This document shows positions 52,834 through 64,000 of a stretch of DNA of 64,000 nt, in pieces; the stretch's first letter is position 1, and every line of letters begins with the position of its first letter. Both the position numbers and the translations under genes were made by a program. The notes beneath the pieces were generated by a model. That model saw only the letters and a program-made list of their open reading frames with translations. It ran no database searches and was not told the DNA's origin. Where the stretch lies: NCBI GenBank assembly GCA_944474755.1, contig OX104116.1, positions 12,031,547-12,095,546 of the forward strand. The letters are read 5' to 3'. The DNA is from Limnoperna fortunei. Taxonomy: Eukaryota > Mollusca > Bivalvia > Mytilida > Modiolidae.

Positions 52834-54472
52834 ATGGGCTGCGGGACTTCTAAACCAGCCACACCTATTCATACGAGACCTCCTAACCAGTTAGCATTAG
52901 ACAGGGTAAGTGAAGTATATACTAGATCAATTTTAGTTATTAATAATGCACAACGACAAACCTATTTTGAAAGGTTTATATATTTGGAACATTTAATACA
53001 TATTTTTTCATTGGTCCATTAGAATTAGCACATGAACGTGGATTGGACAAAAAACTTATTATTAGTAACAAAGTTGCTAAAAAATCGAAAACAATCACGA
53101 TATGCAAAGCAATTTTCAGAAAGGTGATAATAAAGCGAATGCAATTGAGTTATTGCTAAAAAAAAGAGGATTATCTCCCTTGTTTGTGTAAAAAGAGCGC
53201 ATATTTATTTCGCATCATTTAAAATATGCAGTTAATTTTGGCAATGTAATAATTATGTGTTTTTCTTGTCTGACCAGGTTCTCTACGGATCCCATGTAGC
53301 TTCAAAATGGGTAAGTAAAGATAATTGGAATTTAACATACTATTATATATGTACCTTGTAAGTCTTCCAAGTTAATTCTTGTGGTACCCTCGCAGACGGT
53401 TGTAAATGGACAATACAAAATGTAAGAATTTGAAATAAAGTTGGATATCACAACGAATATGTTCAACAAATATTATGAAAAAACCTCAAGTATTCTGCAT
53501 GCTTTTATGCACTGTAATTTCCAAAGTAATGATAATACTTATTGGCATGATATTAAACCTAATTTAAACCTATGTTAATATCTTAAGATTTATGCTCTTC
53601 AGTTAAACATTTAAATAGTTTGTGTTACTTTTATTTCAAATTATTTCTTACTGGCAATAAAAAATAAAGCATATGTACTTTCTTTACTTACCAGAAAAAG
53701 AAAGTAGCCGAGATAAATGCTGCAAACGCTAGAGGAATTCCACCGAGTGACAATTTTTACAGAGGTAACAGATTGCTTGACATTATTATTGTTGTTGATG
53801 ATGTTGTCATTGCTCTTAGCAGTAGTAATAGGTTTTGCTTTGAATATATATCATTTGACAACACTCGTGAAAACTCAACCTCGAATATTGCATTGATTAA
53901 CACTGGTGATTGCTTTACTTTTTACCAGACAAAAATACTTCAGCGACAACAACTTGAAAATGAAAATTCAATGAAAAATTCAATCATGTCGTGCGTGGAG
54001 TTTTCATTTGATGAATGGATTTCACATTTAAAAAACTTAAAGATATTGTGCACAAGACAAAACATTATATTTGCATCTCTGGGACGATTTTTACTTTACT
54101 TTATCGGTTAATTGGATCGACCTTAAGCCCCGGTCACAACACGCCGTGCCACTTTTTTGTCCGCACGTGTTTTTGGAGGTCACGTTCGCGGCGTTTTTTC
54201 TGGACATAAGGTACGACGTGGCAATAGTCACACTCACGGTTGCGCAAGGTGCGAGTACGTGGCCCGTACGCCACGTCTAGAGGTAAGCGGTTGCATGTAT
54301 CCGACGTTGCATAGTTGGTAAGTGAGTTGTACATGCTGACAACGTGCGATTGCTATGTTAACGTACGGAGGCAGTACTTACACCCGCTGCTCACGTACGG
54401 CGTTGTTACTCGCTCGCTCGCCCGTGCATGCAAGTGCGGTGAACGTGAGTCTATTTCGGCCGCTGTTCGGTG

Positions 54473-54558
<86 letters not shown>

Positions 54559-55861
54559 ACGACCTATCGATGCTCCACAGAAAGCACAGCTACCGCTGCC
54601 TTGAAATGCCGCCCCTACAACCGCTTTACTCTGTGGCCGCTCGCTTCATTTTGGCTTCTTTACTTTCTGCCTTCTTTGTTGCAATTGGTATCTTAAAGAC
54701 AAATGCTGGTACTCATCCGTCGGCTCGACTTTTATATACTGCAAAGGTCAGTGTGCGTTGTAATTGCTGATCACGTACATTCTCGGTAAGGTCCGTAAGT
54801 TCTGTACGCATTTTAGACTATTGAACCTAGTAAGCACGGACCACGCACGGTCGACGCTCTTATTACGTTGAGCAAGTGACAATGGGATTTTATAAAACTC
54901 GCGGAGGCAATGCGTAATGCGCTCGTGGACGTACAGGGCACGAGCGTCATCCGTACTGGGGATGAATCCGTAGCCTGCAGCCCGCCCGCATAGAAGTTCC
55001 TCATGAAAAAATAATGCTACGGCGTGTCCGCGTGCTCCCAAATCCGTACGGAGGTGGTAATCACCACGTACGGATCCCTAAATTTGGCCAACGTTTTTGC
55101 AAGTAGACAGCACACAATTGCAGGTACGGCGAGTTGTGTACGGGTCTTAAGGTAACCCATTGTTTATTTGACGAAGTAAAGCGTAAGAAAACCGACGACA
55201 AGTATCGAAAAACACACGACAGTTTAACACAGATACACGACATTAATAAGACACTGAAAAGAATAATAAATATATAAAAATGAGTAATAGATGCATTCAG
55301 GTGCTCTGGGCTAGTAAACAGTGCATGCCTGTTTAAGACACCCGTCGAGTTATAAATTCTTGCAAAAGTAAATCCAGGTTTACGGCTGAGAAAAAACTTA
55401 GAGACGAATTTTAAATAACGATAAATTAAGTCGTGATGACAGCCTTTGAACTCGAAGAGATACCTTTAACGTAGGTGCAATAAATCACTGTTTGTTTGAA
55501 TAGCTATTGGTCAACAGAAACGTCTTGTCTAGAAGATCTAGCATAACGTAGGAGTTCTGAAATGTAAATACCATATGCGGGAGCTGATGGAATGTTGACC
55601 TAGTTGCTAAGTTGAAGTAATCACGCTTCTCGTAGAGTTTTAATTTGTAATTTAAAAAAAGTCGCTAAATTGAAATTAGAAGAGAAGATTGAGTATCCAA
55701 ATAGTTATCTTAGAGAGAGAAATATGATTAATAAACCTGTAAATTTGACTTTGAATTTCGTTTATTTATCAGAAAAGAATTCAACTAAATTTGTAGACGT
55801 CAAGGCAAAGGTGGTGAACAAAAAGACACAAAAGAACAACAAACAGAAGAAACGGAAGTGA
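52834..55861 (+). CDS. MGCG microprotein 2: predicted dual-acylated 87-residue paralogue
   Basis: Four exons are called: 52834-52905, 53278-53310, 53695-53764 and 55773-55861 (stop TGA). Exons 1-3 are exactly as long as in the copy at 45384 (72, 33, 70 nt), with the same phases. The start MGCGTSK again offers Gly2 for myristate, Cys3 for palmitate and Ser6. Against paralogue 1, exon 1 has about 14 of 24 identical residues (MGCG, SK, TR, ALDR), exon 2 has 8 of 11 (LYG, VASKW), and exon 3 only about 5 of 23. The last exon begins EKN in both but then differs, here a very Lys-rich end (NNKQKKRK). Intron 3 holds a TTAA-type transposon and a Penelope-like remnant. The family is unknown to me. A tandem duplication with fast C-terminal change is the simplest reading. 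Confidence 0.8.
54127..55146. mobile_element. TTAA-flanked CpG-rich DNA transposon, nonautonomous
   Basis: The element is bounded by TTAA on both sides (54123-54126 and 55147-55150). Its ends are imperfect inverted repeats of about 26-30 bp: GCCCCGGTCACAACACGCCG against the reverse complement of CGGCGAGTTGTGTACGGGTC. It is far richer in GC and CpG than the surroundings. TTAA duplication suggests a piggyBac- or Kolobok-like origin. A 97-codon minus frame (54748-55041) may be chance or a transposase scrap; I do not recognise it. Confidence 0.75.
54476..54556. repeat. (TA)n microsatellite
   Basis: About 80 bases of pure alternating AT inside the TTAA-flanked element. Tyr-Ile repeat frames across it are artefacts. 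Confidence 0.98.
55270..55640 (-). pseudogene. Penelope-like RT remnant, second copy
   Basis: On the minus strand a frame reads SAPAYGIYISELLRYARSS near 55590-55530, matching the segment after the YIDD motif in the same RT group. The DNA is recognisably similar to 40975-41330, including CTAGCATAACGTA, CCATATGCGGGAGCTG/CCATGCGCTGGAGCTG and TCAGGTGCTC. It lies in intron 3 of MGCG microprotein 2. Confidence 0.65.
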
Positions 55862-55959
55862 CGTTTATCTGCTAGTAGTGGTGACTGTTATTGCCTTGAA
55901 TGTATATCATATAGCATTTATTTAATATTGATAAAACAATCAGACTTTCGTAATGTTAA

Positions 55960-55965
55960 AATAAA
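55960..55965 (+). terminator. Candidate poly(A) signal of MGCG microprotein 2
   Basis: AATAAA lies about 100 bases after the stop codon, followed by a T-rich stretch. Confidence 0.5.
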
Positions 55966-57164
55966 GTTCTTTATTTAACAAATTCATTTATTGACCAGAA
56001 GTTTGTGTGGAAAAAGTGCAGAAAGTTTTACTATTATATTCAAGTGTATGCAGGAAACAGACGGTCACATATTTCTAATAGTATAAAGACTAACCGGTTC
56101 ATATTTTGAACTGTACAAAAAGCAAGCGATTTACTTGTATGAGTTCACGGTGATAACAATGTTTTAAATTCTGTACCAAAATAAATTAGCTTCATTATCG
56201 TTTATAACATTCCACACGCTCGGGGCACAGTGTAACAAATCTCATATTTTATATTCCTGATATATAATATTTTACTTACTGACCGGTCGATACCTACGAC
56301 ATATCGTTAATCTGTATGAATATTTCTGAAGGGATATATTGTGTAAGCTAATAAAGGTTCCAAATAACGGTCTGATTTCGCTACATCGGCTTTCATATTT
56401 ATGATATTTAGTTATTTAAATGCTAAAACAAAAGTACTTCAAATTGTTCAATTTTTTGTTGGATCTGTGTTGTCAACTGTGTGTTTTTTCCCTTCGTGTT
56501 TGTCTCAGTGTTTATAGTTGATTTGTTGTTATTCTTGCTATTAAATTTAGTAGGCCGAGTATCGTATGACTTGCTTTGAAATTGACAATGTATCATGAGA
56601 AAGTTTTAAACTATGGCAACATTATATGTATGGCTTTGTCGAACAAAATTCATTGCAAAATATTTACAATTACTAAAGCACACAAGATTTTCCTTGTATG
56701 TGTCTAACAATTTAAACAATACAAAATGTACTTTGCTGGCTTGAGTCCGGCGAAAGATACCAAGATTATATAAAACTTTACTGTCCTAGACACGCGTTTC
56801 GTCTCATTAAGACTTATCATTGACTCATTACGCGATATTTTCTTCTTGATTTTGCAATTCTTGCCACACTTTGTCATATGCATATTTCTGGATATTTTAA
56901 TAAAGTTTATTTGATATGGGATATAAAAAAAACGTGTAAAAAGTAGAAATGCTACTAAACACGTCACTCGACCATTTCCACGAAAAGTAATTACAAAATA
57001 TTAAAAGAAAAGACGAGTTTAATAACAAGTGTAAACAAGCGACGAGCAAAAGCTGGAAGAAATAAACACGAAAAATGACCTGAAATGTTTTGTTAGCTAA
57101 AATGTTTCAAAACGTATTTTACTTTCCTATAAAACGTTGTTAAAGAATATTTATGCTGGCCCAC
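55966..57164. other. AT-rich spacer, nothing supported
   Basis: No gene is seen. A short block at about 56785-56820 (ACACGCGTTTCGTCTCATTA) resembles one at 33015-33040 (GACGCGCGTTTCGTCTATTA) and may be part of a dispersed repeat. Confidence 0.4.
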
Positions 57165-57470
57165 TTTTCATTAGAACCACAAAAAGAATGATGACACTAA
57201 ATCGCCAGAACCAGAAAGAATGGCCGCCGGACATAGTGGGTGATGCGCTTGTAGAGGTCCACGGTATCTGAACGACAGACACTCTTGTAGATTTCGAAAA
57301 GAGTAGGCATTATTGTAGCTGCTGCTGAAGAGAAAATTGTTAGTCTCTACCAAGTTATCTATATTTTTCCATGGTGATTTCAATTTTAGTTCGGCCCGTT
57401 TCCGCGTCGATGTAGTTTTTCTTTAACTTGAATATTTCTGCTGCACGTTAAGCAAAGTCTACCGTAGATG
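57165..57470 (+). repeat. SINE family B, copy 2
   Basis: It matches 43715-44105 in order: TTGTAGATTTCGAAAAGAGT, GCATTATTGTAGCTGCTGC, TTTTTCCATGGTGATTTCAA, CGGCCCGTTTCCG, CTTGAATATTTCTGCTGCAC, GTTAAGC. The CAATCAATC tail is absent. Confidence 0.6.
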
Positions 57471-59408
57471 AAGATGCATGCTTGTTTCATTTTAACAGAG
57501 CCAAAGGTTTGGACATCATTTGCCTGAAACAACATGTATTTAATTGCTGTTCAAAGTTGAGTCTCTTCTATTGAAGTATGATAAAATAAAACATTTATTA
57601 AAATAAAAGTCAAATTTTGGTCCTATGTCGAGCCAATTCATATTTTTGCTATGTAAAATGATGCACACAAAGAAACAAACTTTTTGAAGGATAATTTGCC
57701 TTGACTTTGTTAACAGTATTAGCTTTATATTAAACGGGATTATATATACCAGATTGCACGCGGATACTATATTACATTCAAATATTTCCACGCGTTATAT
57801 TCGATTTAGTAAGAATTATCTCCCTTTAAATTTCGTTACTATACCTTCAATATTTTGTTATGAACTAGAAATATTATGGATTTTTCCTGTCTCGGGAACA
57901 TCTTTATTAGGGTGTTGTTCAGTGTTTTTTGCCTGCGACTCGTGCACATCAGTCACCGGACAACACTTTAGAAAAGTAGTTCCATCTTAAGAAGTCTATA
58001 ACAGATATATAGTGAGTGCGACAAAGGGCCATTTCATATCTAGAACAACGTTATAACAGGTACGGTGCTGTTTTTCAAAACTGCTGGTGTGCACAGCGTA
58101 TAGTAAACTGAGCTTTGATTGGGTGATTAACTCACCCAGAAAAGCCTTTATAGTGTTGAGATGTCCAATCAATGAGCCTGAAACCAGATGTTTATATGGT
58201 AACATCAAAAGTTCTTGTTTCGGGTGTTCCGACTGGATGTCGAATATTTAACAATGAATACTCGATATAATATATCGCGATGGGAAATTTGTTTTTTTTA
58301 TGGAAGAAATATACGTGTTCTGGAAACACGTTGCGCTGCGATAGAGACATTACTTAGTATATAATGTTCCAGGATGCCCTTCACTAGAAAAAAGACATAA
58401 AATTTCTATCACCCGGTATTTCCCTAAAATCGATGTGAGTACGGTCTATTGGTTCCTCACCAAAATCACGCTTCATGTAATGTCATTCTTTGTTTCGCTT
58501 CTTTGAACAAATTATTAGAGATGATTATCGCCGCTTAGTTTCACTTTTCCGTAGCATTAACAGATTGTCGTTAACTTTTTATATTTTATTCAATTTACAT
58601 ACAATATTCATGAATTTTTGATATGCGTGCCAAGAGTTGATGGACCTCAATTTCCGGTTCTTTAATATTTGTGTTTGTTTAGACTTATAAATCTTCCATA
58701 TTAAAATATTGTGTACAAGATGGATGTATTGTAAATATGTATAAAATTTTTAATTAAAAAACTAAACATTAAAATATTTTAAACTGATGTTTCAATATAT
58801 TAACAATATTTATCTTGTGCCGAAGTATCAATATTTACAATGTTAATGAAACGTTTTTACGTTGATTAATTCTGTAAAAGGGTTTCATCCGGATACCGAA
58901 TTTACAATTTATTTTGAATAAAATTTAATTAAAGGAACAATCAATATTTTTTTCATGCAACTTGTTTTTTAAATTATTGAGTTAAATTAAAATCTATTAT
59001 AAATGATCTTCAAAATCGTGATTTTGCATTCATCCAGGATTCGGAACAAGCTGTCATCATATGGCTGTGTCCATAATAGAACCACTTGCTTGACAACTAG
59101 ACTTATTCTGTTGTCAAATATACAGAACAGGTGACTATGTATAATTAATATTTTATTGTAGTTTTAAATAAAAAAAGGTGAAATGATTATAAATTGTCAT
59201 TAAAATAATAATGAATGGTTAAAGAAATAATTATATTGATGACATCAACAACCAAGTATTATACATAAATTGTAACTGTATTTTTTAAACACTGAATATA
59301 ACTCTCCTAGGAAGTATAAATCCAGCAACAATAGAGATCAATGATGAGCTATTTTTTCAGTACGAAGGAACGGAATTTAAAACGACCACACCGAACGAAT
59401 GAAATTTA
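57471..59408. other. Spacer without supported genes
   Basis: The short open frames at 57540-58208 on both strands have no recognised similarity, no splice context and no codon bias that I can see. Confidence 0.4.
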
Positions 59409-59994
59409 TATATAGACAAGTATTGGCCAGCCGTCTCTAAGCTTTATTTCCCTTTGTGAACACAAATACGTATTAAATGCAAAATATATTGTTATTATTA
59501 ACATCAATTTAAATACCATGCTTAGATAACCAAAGCAGGCAGTCATTTGTCTAGAAAATATAGATCAGAGACAGTATTCAAGAATGAATTGGAGTTTGTT
59601 CCTAGATGCATCAAATTCACCAATATAGTTGATGTAGATCTGGTCTGTAAATGGTAGTGGGCTTTAACATTCTTCCAAAACAGCGTTGCTTAACCCTTAA
59701 ATGTAAGTCTGGGGTAGTATCTAACGAATGCATTGTGCACCTAGTATCTCCATGTGTACAAACATACTAATATAGTTGATGTTGACTTTGTAATGTACTT
59801 GCATGCAAAGTTTTAAGAAAATTGAAACCAGTAGAGGCCATGTAGAAGTAAACATGGAACTTATAAAGAAGTGATGTAAATAATAACAATACATATTGCC
59901 ATTTAACACTAAAAAGCAGTACGTATTTTTGTCCACATAGAAAAATGAAGATTAGAGACGGCTAGCTTTTTAGGAAAGCTAATACTTGTCTATA
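59409..59994. mobile_element. MITE-like element with imperfect TIRs
   Basis: ATATAGACAAGTATT plus AGCCGTCTCTAA at the left are inverted at 59951-59994. The right arm has about 13 extra bases between the two blocks. There is no coding frame. A related direct repeat, TGTGGGAGTTATTGTCCTTT, continues at 59995 and again near 60180 (TGTGGGAGCTACTGTCCTTT). Confidence 0.6.
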
Positions 59995-60385
59995 TGTGGG
60001 AGTTATTGTCCTTTGATAAAAATTGTCAATTTCTCACCAGAGTTTTTTTTGCATTTCTCGTCATTTCACAGTTCATATCTTGAAAATTATAACAGAATTA
60101 TGATCAATGTAAGAAGCCAAAATGCTAAGCTTCGTCGGCTCTACATGCATGCAAAGATGCATGAAAATTAAATTTATGTATGTGGGAGCTACTGTCCTTT
60201 GATTGTCTAACATTTTCCGCAAAGAATTGCTTAACCGTAATAAAGAAACATAGGTCAGAGGCAGCATGCATTGTGCTTAGTATTCTTGGTTTCATTGTAC
60301 GTACCCCCGTGTTTCTACGTTTAATTTTTATGATACACAATTTATTATAAACATACACAAATCAATGCCACTTTCCTTTTAAAAC

Positions 60386-60561
60386 GGCCTCGGTGGCCAA
60401 TTGGTTAAGGTAGTTCGTCTACTATTGATCAGGCAGGTGTACTCGACTCCAATCACCGAAGGTTGGTCGTTTTCTCCGCTTCGTCCTCCAATGAAAACTG
60501 GACGCTATGATATAGCTGAAATAATGGCTGAAATTGGCGTCAAGCAATATTCAAACAAAGA
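60386..60561 (+). repeat. SINE family A with internal deletion
   Basis: The head GGCCTCGGTGGCCAATTGG and the tail AAAACTGGACGCTATGATAT are present. About 45 bp between TATTGATCA and the GTACTCGACTCCAATC block are missing, which removes the B box, so this copy could not be transcribed from its own promoter. Confidence 0.75.
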
Positions 60562-61207
60562 AAAAATCCTGTAAAAACAGTTTGATTCACATTTTCCTTA
60601 TTTTTTTTCCTATTTTATTTCATCGTAACCGATTCGTGATCGCTCGGCTTTTCTCGAGAGGCTACGAAAGGCGGTCGACCTATTATGATTCATACCGTCC
60701 CGAAATCACTCGGGGTTTTCATCCGTTACTTAGCTCTGCTTATTTGTTGGCCAGTCGGCAGCTATCTCCAGATTTAGCAGCCAATCAAGACAGCATTGTT
60801 TAACTGTTATCCTTGAGGTACGAATGGTTTCCGCTGTTTAGCTTTTGATTATTTATACCGTCTCGCTAATTTACACTGAAGGTTGTGCATCAAGGACTAT
60901 TTCTAAAAAATGACCATTAACTTGATTTTGTACTGTCAACGCAATAATAAATTTACTGACAGTTTAAAAATAGCACAGTTGTTGTTTTACCTAAATGACG
61001 TATAAGAACACTTGCCAACAAAACAAATTTCAGCTAAATCTTTTACTGCTACAGATCTTCTCGAATTAACTTGTTATAATAACGCAACAACTCAGTAGAA
61101 TACAAACAAGGATTATGAATATGACCAAACTCCGTTGAGTATACATAGTTCTTAGTGTGCTCGCCGATATCTTCTGTCAATGCTCACTTAGCTCGAATCA
61201 AAGAGGG

Positions 61208-61450
61208 GAGCCCCGATGGCCGAGAAGTTAAGTTAGTTCGTCTACTATTGATCACGAGGTCTGTCAACACTGAGGCCCACTGTGGGCAGGGTGGGCTTGA
61301 ATCCAACCCTAATTGACAAAGATTGTAAGTTTTCATATCGAAAGTCGGAGGATTTCTCCGGGTATTACGCTTCCTCCCTCAATAAAAACTGGACGCCATT
61401 ATGTAGCTAAAAATTGCCCATAGTGACGTTAACCACCATTCAAACAAACA
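61208..61450 (+). repeat. SINE family A, near full-length
   Basis: The copy runs from GAGCCCCGATGGCCGAGAAG through GACCTGTCAACACTGAGG-like sequence, TAATTGACAAAGATTG and AATAAAAACTGGACGCCATT to a CAAACAAACA tail. The B box is diverged. Confidence 0.8.
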
Positions 61451-62099
61451 CAAATCTAATCTAATTGGTACTGTAAATCATTTGATTTTCGCTCCGTGTT
61501 GTTCCTGATTAAGTAGTTATTGATTAATGTTTTAATATAAAGTGGTAATCCGTATTCTATTTCAAGTTATATCCGTTATGACAATACATTTTAATTACTC
61601 CCTTTGCACGCGTTGTTTTACCTTGTACTTCAGATAAGTTACTTTGCTTTTGTTCAAACTTTTAATACCTTAATTTTGTTAAGTAACTATAAAGCATTAC
61701 AAACAGTATCTTGTTTACCTCTTGTTTACACGGTATCGATTATCTTTAAAAGGTAAACAAAAACTATTTTAATGAAATTGAATTTCAGACAGGTAAATCC
61801 GCATGCCGTGACATACCCCTACAATACAATCATAAGCGCTTTTGTATAGTAGATATTTACAATACGACTAAATAAAAGAATAGGTAAAAGTATTTTGACT
61901 TCTCGCTTCACCCGACTGAATTACTGAAGAAAGGTTGTAATCTTACCGGAACTCGCTTCAATAAATACACCGATGTCACTATTTAGCGGTTGCGAAGGAG
62001 TGATATACACATTTACATTTTTGTTGAACTTGCGCACTGATTTATAAATTCTGACTGAATACCATTTATAAAAAAATAATAATTAATGTGAAATTTACA

Positions 62100-62417
62100 T
62101 TTTGGCTCTCAGTCAGAGAAATTAATTTTTATTTACGTGGATTAAAAGATCAAAGGATTATTAAAAAAGAATTGAAGGTAAGTCATTTTAATTTTATTTT
62201 CTAAAGGCTATAATTTCACGTTAAAGTGAGAATCTAAATTTTATATTAACAGGTACATTTAAAAAACATTTTGCTTCAAAATCTAAGATTAGTTAGTTGC
62301 AATTTATATTTGGTGTATTTAAATTGAAACTTGTTTCTACTAAAGATATGTTGAAATCATCGATGTCTAAAGAAAAACGGCAGACTCGGACAGGAGTCGA
62401 CGTACAGCTTACAACAA
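62100..62417 (+). other. Possible gene start (two candidate exons)
   Basis: A strong donor (GAAG|GTAAGT) at 62175-62176 could end a noncoding exon. An AG before 62341 could open an exon with ATG at 62347 and about 23 codons reading MLKSSMSKEKRQTRTGVDVQ. That exon would end at a GTATGT donor near 62418. The codons look more gene-like than the surroundings, but there is no homology that I recognise and no following exon. Confidence 0.2.
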
Positions 62418-64000
62418 TGTATGTTCTTTACACCTTTATATTAGACCCCCCTTTTTCGCCTCTCCGACTCGTTTAATAAAACGAATTGCAAAAATACACA
62501 CATTTTTATTATATCCAGGTAAATTTTAATAACTAAACGTATACGAAAGGTAAATAATTTATATAAATTGTTTAACAAACTATTGCTGATGTCATGATTA
62601 AATTAACACGATAATGTTATGTGAGGGCAATTTGTTTACAAAATTGTGTAATTTTGTAATTAAAATTGATTTGCGATAATTTTACTGTTGGCACTTGTAA
62701 CACAATATTTCACTGAAAAGGTGTTAATATCGGAAAACATATCATTCGTAACTGTTGTCTTCAATAAGGTTTACTAAAACTCATTGGTTCGTCACTAAAT
62801 AAATCTACAAAAGGCCAAACCGACAATATACACACGGTCACACAACATTCAACGACAATAGAATCGGGAACTAACTTAAACCAGAGGTTTTGAAAGGACA
62901 CTCGAGGTGCTCCCCACACCGCCGTGTTTCTGGAGGAATTCAATGCCATGCCTGTAAGCGTTCGAAAACGATGTAAACGCAAAAGATATTTTGACGTTGT
63001 AAACATATCATGAATCTGTGAAACAGATTCACCTCGTTTCGATGAACAATTTTATGATGCCAGTCGTTAAAATTTAGAAGTCAAGATTTCAATCCATGTT
63101 TTAGTTCTGTAGTAGTCATCCAGAAGATAAGTGGGATTATTGTATTACTTGGGAATTAAAAACTTCGTATGCAAATCATGCTGGAGTATTGCAACAAATT
63201 TAATCCACAAGGTGTTTGTATAATTATCAATTGATTACAGTGTTAATTTTCGCGTGACAGTGACGTTATGAAGCGGACTTAAGAGTGTGCGTGGTGTCAG
63301 TATTTTAAGATCATTGATATTACTGCAGTCCCGAGGATAACCAAATCATGAATTATTTGAAGACTATTTATTCAGGTGAAAATTGAACACAAGGTGCTTC
63401 TAAAACGCGCGAATGAGTGTTAAACAAAAAATCAAAATCTAAGCATTATTTTTGTTGCTTCTGAAAAAAACCAGCTATGTTGTTTGAGAAAAATTTAGAA
63501 AATCTCCAAACAAAATTTTAGTTATATACAAATATACCATAAGCCAGTGAAACTACATTATTATGTCAGATCATAATTTGAATTTTTCAGTCAAGCTCGC
63601 ACGATTTGTATAAACATGAAACTGACTAATGGTTGTCACAATAGATTGTATATAATATTATATTATATAGTAGCTTCGTAATATTGAACAAACAAGCATA
63701 GTTGTTGATTCCACGAACTGTTTGAATGAATCTTGTATCAAATAATCAGCTTGTCAAACACTGGAAAATGCCTCTCGATACTTTATGTGGTTATAACGTC
63801 CAGATCAAACGTATTTTAAAAGCCTATTTTTACAGCTTTCCGAATTTTCCTCATATTGATGATATTGATGATATTATTCTGCAATCAATTCATCTTCGGC
63901 CTCCGCCATTTTTACCTGTATCCCTTTGATGTATACCTGTCTAAATTTAATTAAATCGGGAAATGAGGTGTGCAAACAGACAGCGAATTCATAACTCGTA
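62418..64000. other. Spacer at window end
   Basis: No gene is supported. The frame at 63726-63929 includes a short GATGATATT microrepeat (63858-63880) coding for Asp/Ile and has no recognised similarity. The minus frame at 62761-63006 is also unassigned. Confidence 0.35.

Noticed and set aside
54355..54770. Open frames of 97-113 codons on the plus strand
   Set aside because: They are kept open by the (TA)n tract (alternating Tyr-Ile) inside a transposon.
62761..63006. An 81-codon minus frame with a hydrophobic middle
   Set aside because: I recognise no family, and there are no matching splice sites or second exon; it is kept only as unassigned.

Overview
The window is AT-rich nuclear DNA from an animal. 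It is most likely a bivalve mollusc: small exons sit in long introns with GT-AG borders, and the repeats are of the kinds common in bivalve genomes (truncated LINEs, Penelope-like fragments, tRNA-derived SINEs, many foldback elements). The species cannot be read from the sequence. Four spliced genes can be supported, all on the + strand. Their exons are short, so they were assembled by hand from splice sites, reading phase and protein similarity.

Layout. Positions 1-10.4 kb are a graveyard of LINE fragments (880-1840 +, 3150-5340 -, 5655-7665 +, 8880-9840 +), with a SINE and a 40-bp minisatellite. Positions 11411-14144 hold DDA1 (DET1- and DDB1-associated protein 1, a CRL4 ubiquitin ligase subunit); its exon carrying the ATG is not securely found, and a 31-bp minisatellite fills one intron. 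Positions 14.1-24.5 kb have no gene I can support. Positions 24546-37594 hold a 15-exon gene for a type I membrane protein of about 921 residues: signal peptide, three MAM domains, Thr/Ser-rich mucin stalk, one transmembrane segment and a short basic tail. Its stalk exons lie in tandemly duplicated DNA with one decayed exon copy. Positions 37.6-45.4 kb are duplicated noncoding DNA, a Penelope-like RT remnant, two hairpin elements, a SINE and a TIR element.

Positions 45384-49297 and 52834-55861 hold two tandem paralogues that I do not recognise. Each has four exons with identical lengths for exons 1-3 (72, 33 and 70 nt), the same intron phases (0, 0, 1), and a product of 79 or 87 residues starting MGCG-x-SK. 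That start is a predicted N-myristoylation plus Cys3 palmitoylation signal. These dual-acylated, Lys-rich microproteins are the best candidate here for something undescribed. Positions 55.9-64 kb hold SINEs and MITE-like repeats, with a weak hint of a gene start near 62.1-62.4 kb.

The genes do not form an obvious pathway. DDA1 is a conserved nuclear housekeeping gene, the MAM-mucin protein belongs at the cell surface, and the MGCG pair would sit on the inner face of a membrane. No tRNA, rRNA or CRISPR array is supported.
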